From an uncultured Prevotellaceae bacterium (lineage in GTDB: Bacteria; Bacteroidota; Bacteroidia; Bacteroidales; Bacteroidaceae), in the NCBI GenBank assembly GCA_946415365.1, contig CAMKSE010000012.1, positions 1 through 64,000 on the forward strand: a stretch of 64,000 nucleotides of DNA, written 5' to 3'. Every line of letters begins with the position of its first letter. The first letter of the stretch is position 1. Below, piece by piece: positions 50,301 through 58,143 of this stretch. The position numbers and the translations under genes were made by a program. Below the pieces are notes generated by a model. The model worked only from the letters and a program-made list of their open reading frames with translations, had not been told where the DNA came from and did not search any database.

Positions 50301-50774
50301 AGAAACAGCAATGGCCTGATTCCTCTCCAGCGTCAGCATCCGGGTGTCGAGTGTTTTCTTTGAGACCACAAGTTCGGCAACAGCCTCAGGGTAAGTGACG
50401 ATGAATACCCCTTGGGAATGGTCGGAAGAAGTATTCAGTCTTGCAAGAACCTCCGTGCGAAGGATCTCACTGGCTGGGTCACGCTGGGCATACTTGATAG
50501 CTCGACGGTAACTGCTGGGAAAGAACAACACGTTAGTCGTACCCATCAGCTGCGTCAGGTCGTGATAAAAATAGCCCGCCTCCTCGGCATCCTGCATGAT
50601 GAAGAGCATTCTTTTGCTGCACTTGGAAGCCAGACTGCCGAACAACATCGGAGCCGAAGAAGCCAACAAGCCTTCAAGAAAAATCGTCGTCATCGAGGAT
50701 TTTTCCAGTTCCTTCGCCAGTGCCGTCACCTGCGGCAACTTAGCATATTTCCTCTCTAATTCCTGTATATTCAT
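47370..50774 (-). CDS. mfd: Transcription-repair coupling factor Mfd
   Basis: 1134 residues. It removes RNA polymerase stalled at lesions and recruits UvrA. UvrB-homology region at the N-terminus (DYVYEPGQFALRGSILDVYSF), CarD-like RNA-polymerase interaction domain (FEPGDYVVHIDYGIGRFAGL, about 455-520), then RecG-like translocase with Walker A CGDVGFGKTEVAVRAAF (about 600), DEEQKFG box, TMSATPIPRTL, and TRG/C-terminal domain. Standard length. Confidence 0.96.
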   Translation of the reverse strand: MNIQELERKYAKLPQVTALAKELEKSSMTTIFLEGLLASSAPMLFGSLASKCSKRMLFIMQDAEEAGYFYHDLTQLMGTTNVLFFPSSYRRAIKYAQRDPASEILRTEVLARLNTSSDHSQGVFIVTYPEAVAELVVSKKTLDTRMLTLERNQAIAVSEIEKTLHEFGFREVDYVYEPGQFALRGSILDVYSFSCEYPYRIDFFGDDIDSIRTFEVENQLSRESQQRVEIVPELAMGADEMVPFLSFVPDDVLLVTKNFLYVRDAIDRTYQEGFSSQALVEQMEGATEMERAEMEKRLRRETMLVTGAQFMSDAVRIRRIEIGHRPSSFQSSLVTFQFNISIQPQFHKNFDLLKESFESFLQKGYQIFICADSQKQNERLKEILSETVFTPVEKTLHEGFVDDDLMICVFTDHQIFDRFHKYNLRSDKARSGKVALTLKEIQQFEPGDYVVHIDYGIGRFAGLVRMPQGDSYQEMIKIQYEGGGAIYVSIHSLYKVSKYKAQESGEAPRLSHLGTGQWERMKERTKTKLKDIARDLIKLYAARRRQKGFAFSADSFMQHELEASFLYEDTPDQLKATNDVKADMEQARPMDRLVCGDVGFGKTEVAVRAAFKAACDSKQVAVLVPTTVLAYQHYQTFSSRLKDLPVRVEYLSRARSAKQTAAILKDLADGKIDIIIGTHKLIGKNVLFKDLGLLIIDEEQKFGVSTKEKLRQMKTNVDTLTMSATPIPRTLQFSLVGARDLSIIQTPPPNRYPIQTEIHTFGAEIIADAVNFEMSRNGQVFFVNPRINDLQDIKEIIHKYVPDARIAVGHGQMKPEELEQVIFDFINYDYDVLLSTTIIENGIDIPNANTIIINGAHRFGLSDLHQMRGRVGRGNRKAFCYLLAPPLAALPVESRRRLEALENFSDLGSGIHIAMQDLDIRGAGNLLGAEQSGFIADLGYETYVKILQQAVVEIRNEESALRPAQRQSAPVSRRDGLGGESYVSDCSLESDLEMYFPDQYVPSDSERMLLYRELDGLQTDDQLKAYRTRLIDRFGPVPHVGEELMQVVPLRRLGKGLGCEKMVLKQNRLALFFVSNPDSPFYRSEAFDRILDFVGSNPRRCNFREANGKRSIVIADVPTVTQAVSILSQMSFGK

Positions 50775-50787
50775 TAGAAATTGTGTG

Positions 50788-50795
50788 CAAAATTA
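50788..50795 (-). promoter_or_regulatory. -7 element of mfd
   Basis: TAATTTTG on the minus strand, 14 bp before the ATG. Confidence 0.6.
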
Positions 50796-50838
50796 CTAAA
50801 AATTCTGAGATTAGCGTATGCTTATTGCAGAATTTTAT

Positions 50839-50846
50839 TAACTTTG
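50839..50846 (+). promoter_or_regulatory. -7 element of the DPM-like glycosyltransferase gene
   Basis: TAACTTTG followed by CAGCG, 20 bp before the ATG at 50866. Confidence 0.65.
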
Positions 50847-50865
50847 CAGCGTAATTCATGAGATT

Positions 50866-51618
50866 ATGCATAAAAGTGACAGTATAGTCATAATACCCAC
50901 CTACAACGAGATGGAGAATATCAGCAAAATCATCCATGCTGTATTCTCCCTGGAAAAATGTTTCCACATACTCGTGATTGACGACGGCTCCCCCGACGGG
51001 ACAGCAGCCATCGTCAAGGGACTGATAGCAAAAGAATTCGGCGATCGTCTCTTCTTAGTGGAGCGCAACGGAAAACTGGGACTTGGCACAGCATACATCA
51101 CAGGATTCAAATGGGCATTGGAGCACGACTATGAGTACATCTTTGAGATGGACGCTGACTTCAGTCACGACCCGAACGACCTGCCCAGGCTCTATGCTGC
51201 CTGTCATGATGAGGGCTACGACTTGTCGATAGGTAGCCGCTATGTGTCAGGTGTGAATGTTGTCGACTGGCCCATCGGACGCATACTGATGAGTTACTTT
51301 GCCTCGAAGTACGTGCGCATCGTCACAGGCTTCAAGGTACATGATACTACGGCCGGATTCGTGTGCTACAAGCGCCGTGTGCTTCAGACCATCGAGCTCG
51401 ACAAGATACGTTTCAAGGGCTATGCCTTCCAAATAGAGATGAAATATACCGCCCACAAGATCGGTTTCAAGATCAAGGAAGTATCGGTGGTTTTCGTAAA
51501 CCGTAAGGAGGGTATCAGCAAGATGTCTGGCGGCATTTTCGGAGAGGCATTCTTCGGCGTGATAAAACTGAGGTGGGACGGATGGACGAGGAAGTATCCG
51601 AAAATTCCCAATTCATAG
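50866..51618 (+). CDS. Polyprenol monophosphomannose synthase-like glycosyltransferase
   Basis: 250 residues, GT2. SIVIIPTYNEMENISKII, VIDDGSPDGTAAIV, FEMDADFSHDPNDLP (DAD metal motif, about 92) and IGSRYVSG are the DPM1 family signatures, as is TTAGFVCYKRRVL. No C-terminal membrane domain, so the single-domain type. It would transfer mannose or another hexose from a nucleotide sugar to polyprenyl phosphate. First of three co-directional envelope genes. Confidence 0.9.
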   Translation: MHKSDSIVIIPTYNEMENISKIIHAVFSLEKCFHILVIDDGSPDGTAAIVKGLIAKEFGDRLFLVERNGKLGLGTAYITGFKWALEHDYEYIFEMDADFSHDPNDLPRLYAACHDEGYDLSIGSRYVSGVNVVDWPIGRILMSYFASKYVRIVTGFKVHDTTAGFVCYKRRVLQTIELDKIRFKGYAFQIEMKYTAHKIGFKIKEVSVVFVNRKEGISKMSGGIFGEAFFGVIKLRWDGWTRKYPKIPNS

Positions 51619-51632
51619 TTTTCGATTTACAG

Positions 51633-52397
51633 ATGATGACACTTTTGTATAGAACATATCAGATTGTTATCGGGTTTCCGGTTCTGATCATTATCACTAT
51701 TATCACAGCTTTAGAGGTGGGTATCGGCACAACCATCGGCAACGGTCATTACTGGGGCTACTACCCTGGACGGTGGTGGGCCAGGATTATCCTTTGGGCT
51801 TTCCTGATACCCGTAAAGGTTGAGGGGCGTGAACAACTGGAGAAAAACCACAGCTATGTGTTTGTAGCCAACCATCAGGGTATATTCGATATTTTCCTTA
51901 TCTACGGTTATCTGGGTCGTAACTTCAAATGGATGATGAAGCAACAATTAGGAAAGATTCCCTTTGTGGGTTATGCCTGCAGGAAGTCGCACCAGATATT
52001 CGTTGACAAAAGCGGTCCCAAGAAGATCAAGAAGACATACGACACGGCTCGTGAAATCCTACAAGAGGGTTACAGTGTGACGGTATTCCCAGAGGGTGCC
52101 CGTTCGTTTACAGGCCACATGGGAATATTTCGGAAAGGGGCTTTCGCACTGGCCGATGAGCTTCAGCTGCCAGTAGTGCCACTGACCATCAACGGCTCGT
52201 TCAACATCCTTCCACGCACAAGAGGATTCATCAACATCATCAACTGGCATCCGATGCAGCTGACGATTCATCAACCCATCTATCCCACAGGCAAGGGACC
52301 AGACAACATAGAAGCCATCAAGAACCAAGCCTACGATGCTGTCATGTCGGCACTCGTCCCAGAATATCAAGGCTATATTGAGAACCCAGACCAATGA
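51633..52397 (+). CDS. plsC: 1-acyl-sn-glycerol-3-phosphate acyltransferase (PlsC family)
   Basis: 254 residues from the ATG at 51633. N-terminal membrane helix (IVIGFPVLIIITIITALEVGIG), catalytic box NHQGIFD (HxxxxD), second motif GARSFTGHMGIFRKGAF after VTVFPEGARS (block III), and PVVPLTIN (block IV). It acylates lysophosphatidic acid in phospholipid synthesis, or another acceptor. 14 bp after the glycosyltransferase gene; overlaps the next start (ATGA). Confidence 0.9.
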   Translation: MMTLLYRTYQIVIGFPVLIIITIITALEVGIGTTIGNGHYWGYYPGRWWARIILWAFLIPVKVEGREQLEKNHSYVFVANHQGIFDIFLIYGYLGRNFKWMMKQQLGKIPFVGYACRKSHQIFVDKSGPKKIKKTYDTAREILQEGYSVTVFPEGARSFTGHMGIFRKGAFALADELQLPVVPLTINGSFNILPRTRGFINIINWHPMQLTIHQPIYPTGKGPDNIEAIKNQAYDAVMSALVPEYQGYIENPDQ

Positions 52398-53587
52398 TTG
52401 CACGAGCCCCTTACCTCTTCCTGCTGCTGATACTCATACCCGATCTGTACTTTGACCGGCACTATTGGCGTCATCGCCTATCACCAGGGAAAAGGTTCTT
52501 ATACTGGCTGCCGTCTATCGCACTTGTCGTCTATACCCTTGCGCTGACCAACGTGAAGAACTTTATACCCGACAATCCCACCTTATTATATATATATCTG
52601 CTGTTACTCGGACTGATTGCCGTTCCCAAGGCGGTATTCATGCTCTGTTCCTTAACGGGACTGGCCACGTGTCGGCTGTTTCGGACGCACAAGAATTATG
52701 GAAATCTCGTAGGTCTGCTCTGCGTACCTGTCATCTGGTACATTGTGTTCTACGGTGTGTTCATCGGCTTCAACAAGTTGGAGGTGAACCACCAGGAGTA
52801 TTCCTCCACAGATATTCCTAAGGAGTTCGATGGTTATAAGATCGTACTTTTCTCCGATGCACATGTCGGCTCCTATACGGAGCGCAACCAATATGTATTG
52901 CGACGGGCCGTCGACAGCATCAATGCCCAGCACCCAGACCTGATAGTGTTCACAGGCGACCTGCAGAACACTCAACCGCCAGATCTGTACCGCCACATGG
53001 ACGTGCTGAGTACCCTAAAAGCGAAAGACGGGATATTTTCCGTACTCGGCAACCACGATTATGGCGACTATATCTGTGGAAACACTGCCCAAAAGGTGGC
53101 CAACTTCCGTGAGACCGTCAGCCGGGAGAAACAATTGGGATGGACGTTACTGCTGAATGAGAATCGGATAATCGAACGTAGCAAGAGTCACATTATCATC
53201 GCCGGTATGGAGAACGATGGCGACGGCATCAAATTCCCTCAGAAGGGCGATGTTAATAAGACGCTGAATGGTATATCTACTGTCATCCCTCACAAGGGAG
53301 GATCAGATGCGGCACCCTTTATCCTCATGCTCGAGCACGACCCCTCTGCCTGGCGGCGGAAGATTATACCCGACGGTCGTGCCCAACTGACTCTCAGCGG
53401 GCATACCCACAAGATGCAATTCTCACTCTTTGGCTGGTGTCCAATGACACTCACTGGAAAGGAGGTCAACGGCTGGTATGAAGAAGGCAACCAGTCACTT
53501 TTCGTCACGGCCGGCCTCGGTGGTCTCATCCCCTTCCGTTTCGGCTCCACCGGTGAAATTGTCGTTCTCACATTGAAAGCACGATAA
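52394..53587 (+). CDS. Membrane-anchored metallophosphoesterase
   Basis: 397 residues. About four N-terminal hydrophobic helices (1-140), then a calcineurin-like domain: FSDAHVGS (DxH), FTGDLQN (GD), LGNHDYGDY (GNHD), and LSGHTHKMQ (GHTH). Similar proteins (YaeI/LpxG-like) hydrolyse UDP-diacylglucosamine or act on phospholipids; the substrate here is not determined. Its coupling to plsC favours a lipid substrate (inference). Confidence 0.85.
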   Translation: MIARAPYLFLLLILIPDLYFDRHYWRHRLSPGKRFLYWLPSIALVVYTLALTNVKNFIPDNPTLLYIYLLLLGLIAVPKAVFMLCSLTGLATCRLFRTHKNYGNLVGLLCVPVIWYIVFYGVFIGFNKLEVNHQEYSSTDIPKEFDGYKIVLFSDAHVGSYTERNQYVLRRAVDSINAQHPDLIVFTGDLQNTQPPDLYRHMDVLSTLKAKDGIFSVLGNHDYGDYICGNTAQKVANFRETVSREKQLGWTLLLNENRIIERSKSHIIIAGMENDGDGIKFPQKGDVNKTLNGISTVIPHKGGSDAAPFILMLEHDPSAWRRKIIPDGRAQLTLSGHTHKMQFSLFGWCPMTLTGKEVNGWYEEGNQSLFVTAGLGGLIPFRFGSTGEIVVLTLKAR

Positions 53588-53636
53588 CAACAGAAAAAGT
53601 GACAGTCTCTACAAGCGACAACAAACAAATTTGTAA

Positions 53637-54101
53637 TTATTTGCACTCGCCGTCGCCGTAGACGTAAGGGAAGGCACCACTCTGGTAGTCGAATATCTCA
53701 TCTGGACGGAAAAAGCGTGCCAATTCAATCTGAGCATTCGATGTAGAGTCGGAAGCATGGACGATGTTCTGCTGGTTGCTGACTGAATAGTCACCACGGA
53801 TAGTGCCAGGGGCAGCCTCACGGCCATTGGTAACACCCGTCATCGTACGCACCACCTGCACGGCATCAACGCCAGAGATAGCCAGTGCAATAACCGGTGA
53901 TGTCTGCATCGAGGCGGCCAAAGCCGGGAAGAAAGGACGATCTACGAGGTGGGCATAGTGCTCACGGAGAATCTCGTCGCTCAACTGCATCATTTTCATA
54001 CCGGAGATGCGGAGTCCACGACGCTCAAAACGGTTCACAACTTCACCAATCAGTTGCCTCTGTACACAACTGGGCTTCAATAATACTAATGTTGTTTCCA
54101 T
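53637..54101 (-). CDS. ndk: Nucleoside diphosphate kinase
   Basis: 154 residues. TLVLLKPSCVQRQLIGEVVNRFERRGLRISGMKMMQ, NGREAAPGTIRGDYS and the phospho-His loop QNIVHASDSTSNAQIEL. The loop SCVQR replaces the more common DGVxR, as in other Bacteroidetes. Equilibrates NTP pools. Confidence 0.96.
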   Translation of the reverse strand: METTLVLLKPSCVQRQLIGEVVNRFERRGLRISGMKMMQLSDEILREHYAHLVDRPFFPALAASMQTSPVIALAISGVDAVQVVRTMTGVTNGREAAPGTIRGDYSVSNQQNIVHASDSTSNAQIELARFFRPDEIFDYQSGAFPYVYGDGECK

Positions 54102-54137
54102 ACTGCAAGAATATTTAAAGGATTAGAAAATCAACTG

Positions 54138-54145
54138 CAAAAATA
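54138..54145 (-). promoter_or_regulatory. -7 element of ndk
   Basis: TATTTTTG on the minus strand, 37 bp before the ATG. Confidence 0.6.
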
Positions 54146-54285
54146 CGAATAATTATTTAGAAATCCAAATATTATGGGCAGAATAACAGCAAATGTTAAT
54201 CTCAATATATTTACACCCCATTACATATTAAGAAGTGTTGCCAATATTTCCACACAATATTATAGAAAAAAAGAATAAAAGTGAC

Positions 54286-54293
54286 TATCTTTG
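54286..54293 (+). promoter_or_regulatory. -7 element of the small HTH gene
   Basis: TATCTTTG followed by CACCC, 21 bp before the ATG. The 200 bp upstream are very AT-rich with no gene. Confidence 0.65.
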
Positions 54294-54313
54294 CACCCAA
54301 ATTGGAATGAGAT

Positions 54314-54514
54314 ATGGTACATATTGGTAGTTTAATAGAACAGGAACTTCGCAGGCAAGAAAGAACCGTAACTTGGTTTGCGAACAAATTGCACTGTGAC
54401 AGAACAAATATCTATAAGATATTCAAAAAGCAGAGTATTGATACGCAATTACTTGAGAAAATCAGCGGCATCCTTCAACACAATTTCTTCATTTACTTTA
54501 TTAATAAGGTTTAA
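54314..54514 (+). CDS. Small helix-turn-helix DNA-binding protein
   Basis: 66 residues. VTWFANKLHCDRTNIYKIFKKQSIDTQLLEKISGIL is an XRE-like HTH (helix 2-turn-helix 3, ANKLHCDRTNIYKIF). No other domain. Probably a local regulator; targets are unknown, but the adjacent lipoprotein and M6 protease genes on the same strand are candidates. Confidence 0.75.
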   Translation: MVHIGSLIEQELRRQERTVTWFANKLHCDRTNIYKIFKKQSIDTQLLEKISGILQHNFFIYFINKV

Positions 54515-54599
54515 TTTATTACCTGTATTAGACAAATCTACTACACAATAGTCGCCTTATTGTCCACACACTATTGCTCAATGTTTTAAATTATGTTAG

Positions 54600-54607
54600 T
54601 ATCTTTG
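54600..54607 (+). promoter_or_regulatory. -7 element of the 54644 lipoprotein gene
   Basis: TATCTTTG followed by CAGC, with ATTG 23 nt upstream. Confidence 0.65.
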
Positions 54608-54643
54608 CAGCAAAATAATTACTAACTTTAAAATTTTCAGATT

Positions 54644-55066
54644 ATGATTAAAAAGAGTTTAAATTTATTAATGAGAAAAATCAGTATTATGCCCATTATG
54701 CTGATGGCTGTAATGAGTGTTGGACTTATATCATGCGGAGGTGACGATGATGGTGATGATACAGGTGGTAGTAGTAGTGCCTTAGGAGATTACTATTTCC
54801 AGTGTGAAGTTGTTGACAGAGGAACTTTTTCTGATGCGCAGGCTAGTCAGTTCATGGGAGCCTTGAATTCGGAGCTGCCTGTTATGGAAGCTTACACCAA
54901 AGATCAAGCAATCTATGTATTTGACAGAAGTGTTGAAGATATAAGAGTTACTTATAGTGGTGCCAACGATTTTGAATTATCATTCAGAATCAAATTAATG
55001 CTTAAAACATCAACTATAAAATCCAAAGTGGTTTCTATAAAACGAAATGGATGTACGGTCAATTAA
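54644..55066 (+). CDS. Small lipoprotein, function unknown
   Basis: 140 residues. Signal peptide with lipobox VGLISCG (Cys about 31), then an acidic spacer GGDDDGDDTGGSSSA, as in surface lipoproteins (the acidic run after Cys resembles Bacteroidetes lipoprotein export signals). The rest (YYFQCEVVDRGTFSDAQASQFMG) matches nothing I know. Codon use is AT-rich compared with the rest of the window. Confidence 0.7.
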   Translation: MIKKSLNLLMRKISIMPIMLMAVMSVGLISCGGDDDGDDTGGSSSALGDYYFQCEVVDRGTFSDAQASQFMGALNSELPVMEAYTKDQAIYVFDRSVEDIRVTYSGANDFELSFRIKLMLKTSTIKSKVVSIKRNGCTVN

Positions 55067-55082
55067 AATTGTAAAACAATAT

Positions 55083-55112
55083 AAGGAGGTCATCTATGAT
55101 CTCCTTTTTTTA
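55083..55112 (+). terminator. Terminator between lipoprotein and M6 protease genes
   Basis: AAGGAGGTCAT/ATGATCTCCTT stem (one G-T pair) followed by TTTTT. Confidence 0.75.
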
Positions 55113-55122
55113 GCGACTTGAA

Positions 55123-57309
55123 ATGACAAGATTATTTTTAGCATTTTTGCTAAATACTATATGTTTGGTCAACATAAGCGCAATTCCTGCCTATCCAAGA
55201 AAAGTAAAAATGAATATAAATGGCAAAATTGCGCAAGTGAGTTTGTTTGGTGATGAGCATTCAAAACGAGTGGAAAACGAGGAAGGATATACTATTATTC
55301 AGAATGAAAAAGAAGAATGGGTCTATGCCACTCTTGATAAAATGGGACAATTAGTACCATCAATTTATAAGGTAGGTACCATTTCATCAGATTTGACTCA
55401 TTTCCTGTCATCACATCCTTTTCATTTATCTGGAGAAAAACAATCTATCGTAAACAATATTCGCAAAGCTCCAAGACAACCAGCAATAGGGCAGCGCAGG
55501 ATGCTCATCATCATGATGGAATTTCCAGACAGAAAGTTCACAAAAAGCGCAGAAGATTTTGACAGTCTGTTTAATCAATCCGGCTATTGTGATGATAATG
55601 CACAAGGGAGTGTCAGGGATTTCTTCTACCGCTCTTCATATGGTCAATTAGTACTGTCATGTGATGTTTACGGACCGTACCAGACAACTAAGTTAATGAG
55701 TAACTACGGGAAGAACGCAATATTAGGTGGAGGAGACAAGGATCCTACAATTTTATTTGAAGAAGCAATAGAAAATGTTTCAAAAGATGCCAACTTGCGC
55801 GATTATGATGGAGACAAAGACGGTTTCATAGACAATGTACATATAATATATGCAGGATATGGCGAAGAGGCAGGAGGCCCAACTAATGCCATATGGGCAC
55901 ACGAAGCAACGTTCTCAACGCCATACGAGATACAGGGGATCAAGATTGACAGATATTCTTGTGCAGCAGAATTGCGAGGGAATTCTGGGAACGGTATTTC
56001 TCGTATCGGTCCCCATTGCCATGAAATAGGTCATGCTTTGGGAGCAATGGATTTCTATGATACAGATTATAAAGATGGTGGACAATATTTTGGCACTGGT
56101 GATTGGGATTTAATGGCTTCAGGTAGCTGGAATAACGATGGTATCACACCGGCAGATTTGAATCCTTATGTAAAATCTTATTGTTATGGATGGATAGATA
56201 CTCATCCGTTACCAGAAGGAAATGTAATTATTTACCCTTCTGACGAAGATAAAGATAGTTACTTTTCAATAAGAAATGGTCAAGAACTATATCTGTTTGA
56301 GAACCGAAACCCTAAATATTTTAGTGACGGTTTACCAGGGAAAGGTTTATTGATTTTCCATGTACATTCTGAAATAGAAGAAGCAGGAAATAAAATTAAT
56401 GTTTCCTCTCCCCAGATGTGTTACATAGTGTGTGCTTCAGCCAAAAAGAATAAACCCGGGAACTCAAATAATGACTATGGTGACATCAATTCTGAGAGTT
56501 GTCCATATCCAGGAAATACTGAAAACACGGAATTTAATAAGAATTCTACTCCTATGGCTTTTTGGTGGGATCGAAGTGATTGTAGAATTATGTTACATGA
56601 TATTCAGTTAGATGTGGAAGGTTATATAAGCCTGTACAATGACTATAGCGCATCAAGTAAAGAAACGACAGCAACTAAAGAGTTATTCTTTGACGGATTT
56701 GAAGAACAAGGTATATACTCTTTATTATCATCCTCAAAACCAGCCTGGGAAAGGGTAAAGAGTTCATATTTGGTTGACATGGTTTTAGGTCGTCCTACTC
56801 CATACGAAGGTGAATATAGTTTGCAATTGTCTGCTAAAAATAGTATTGGTAGTTCCGTAAGTAAAATAGGTTTCCAAAGTACAGCCTCTTTGGATGCAAC
56901 AACTATACAGCTGTCAGGTTTCTTCATTTCAAAGGGGTTAAATAAACTGCAGTCAAATCTTCTTAGAGTAGGTTGGTGTCCCACTGGGAACGGTGAATGG
57001 GAATTTTATGATTACGAGGTTCCCGTGAATGATGTTTGGACACCATTTGTTTTGAAAATACCACCTTCTACCATGTTAGACTTCTCTATTGAAGGAACAG
57101 CACTAGGGGGAAGCGTCTTGGCTTTGGACAACATAAAAGTTGAGCAAATAATTACCACTAGCAATAAAGGAATAGATTTCCACAAATTACCAATCAGCAA
57201 AGAAATATATGACTTATCGGGGAATCGTAATAATAGTCTTCGAAAAGGTCTTAATATAGTTAGAGAAAGTGATGGAACTATAAGAAAAATATTTGTAGGT
57301 CAAAAATAA
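55123..57309 (+). CDS. Secreted M6-family metalloprotease
   Basis: 728 residues. Signal peptide (FLAFLLNTICLVNISA). Propeptide-like N-terminus (PRKVKMNINGKIAQVSLFGDEHSKRV), then catalytic domain (RRMLIIMMEFPDRKF; QGSVRDFFYRSSYGQLVLSCDVYGPY) with zinc motif CHEIGHALGAMDFYD (HExxHxxGxxD, about 302-312) and DLMASGSW as Met-turn. Belongs to the immune inhibitor A-like M6 group. The C-terminus EIYDLSGNRNNSLRKGLNIVRESDGTIRKIFV looks like a type A T9SS sorting domain, so export by T9SS is likely. AT-rich codon use differs from neighbours, suggesting acquisition. Confidence 0.85.
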   Translation: MTRLFLAFLLNTICLVNISAIPAYPRKVKMNINGKIAQVSLFGDEHSKRVENEEGYTIIQNEKEEWVYATLDKMGQLVPSIYKVGTISSDLTHFLSSHPFHLSGEKQSIVNNIRKAPRQPAIGQRRMLIIMMEFPDRKFTKSAEDFDSLFNQSGYCDDNAQGSVRDFFYRSSYGQLVLSCDVYGPYQTTKLMSNYGKNAILGGGDKDPTILFEEAIENVSKDANLRDYDGDKDGFIDNVHIIYAGYGEEAGGPTNAIWAHEATFSTPYEIQGIKIDRYSCAAELRGNSGNGISRIGPHCHEIGHALGAMDFYDTDYKDGGQYFGTGDWDLMASGSWNNDGITPADLNPYVKSYCYGWIDTHPLPEGNVIIYPSDEDKDSYFSIRNGQELYLFENRNPKYFSDGLPGKGLLIFHVHSEIEEAGNKINVSSPQMCYIVCASAKKNKPGNSNNDYGDINSESCPYPGNTENTEFNKNSTPMAFWWDRSDCRIMLHDIQLDVEGYISLYNDYSASSKETTATKELFFDGFEEQGIYSLLSSSKPAWERVKSSYLVDMVLGRPTPYEGEYSLQLSAKNSIGSSVSKIGFQSTASLDATTIQLSGFFISKGLNKLQSNLLRVGWCPTGNGEWEFYDYEVPVNDVWTPFVLKIPPSTMLDFSIEGTALGGSVLALDNIKVEQIITTSNKGIDFHKLPISKEIYDLSGNRNNSLRKGLNIVRESDGTIRKIFVGQK

Positions 57310-58143
57310 TCAGAGATTAGCGGCGAGGAAGCGGCGGACGAGTTCTAGGGGGAGACCGCGACGGCGGGCATAGTCGAGGAGTTGGTCTTCACCGATTTTA
57401 CCAATGGAGAAATAACGGGACTTTGGATGGGCGAGCATCAGGCCAGAGACACTGGCGTGGGGCTTCATGGCACCACTCTCTGTGAAGTGGATACCAATCT
57501 GATGCATATCGATAAGTTCGTCGATCAAGAAGTTCAGACTGGTGTCTGGCAATGAGGGATAACCGACGGCGGGACGAATGCCCTGAAACTTCTCCACAAG
57601 CACCTCAGGGATGGTCAGATGCTCATCCTTAGCATAGCCCCAATACGCTTTCCTCACCTGTTCGTGCATCCGTTCTGCGGCAGCCTCAGCCAGACGGTCT
57701 GCCAACAGTTGGGCCATCATCTTCTGATAGGGATCGGCATCGAAGTCGGTCTCAAGGCCGATATCGACGGAGGTTGCGAAAAGACCTATTTTAGAGGAGG
57801 AAGGACTTGAGAAGTCAGCAGACATGTTCTGAGGAGAAATGAAATCGGAGAGACAGAGGTAGGGAGGATTGCCCTGTTGCTGACGCAGACAAGGTATCTT
57901 ACCGACTACTAGCTCCTGATTACCGACTGCTCTACGAACTACAATATCATCCCCATCGCTATAGGCATCAAAGAGTTCGAAGAGGCCATAAGCATGATAG
58001 CGACTCTCCAACTCTGTCAACAGGGCTTCAGCCTCATCACGCAGACGATCTTTCTCTGCCTGCTCCTTAACCTGCCAGGCGAAAAAGAAATACACCCAGT
58101 TGATATAAGGTCTGAGTTCTGATATCTCGTAAACAATCTTCAT
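57310..58143 (-). CDS. Stand-alone MetH reactivation domain protein
   Basis: 277 residues corresponding to the C-terminal activation domain of B12-dependent methionine synthase. YINWVYFFFAWQV at the start, ADRLAEAAAERMHEQVRKAYWGYA, and the SAM-binding RPAVGYPSLPDTS are diagnostic. In E. coli this is part of MetH; here it is a separate gene, so a core MetH lacking it should exist elsewhere. Its start overlaps pyrC by 4 bp. Stops directly against the M6 gene on the other strand with no gap. Confidence 0.9.
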   Translation of the reverse strand: MKIVYEISELRPYINWVYFFFAWQVKEQAEKDRLRDEAEALLTELESRYHAYGLFELFDAYSDGDDIVVRRAVGNQELVVGKIPCLRQQQGNPPYLCLSDFISPQNMSADFSSPSSSKIGLFATSVDIGLETDFDADPYQKMMAQLLADRLAEAAAERMHEQVRKAYWGYAKDEHLTIPEVLVEKFQGIRPAVGYPSLPDTSLNFLIDELIDMHQIGIHFTESGAMKPHASVSGLMLAHPKSRYFSIGKIGEDQLLDYARRRGLPLELVRRFLAANL

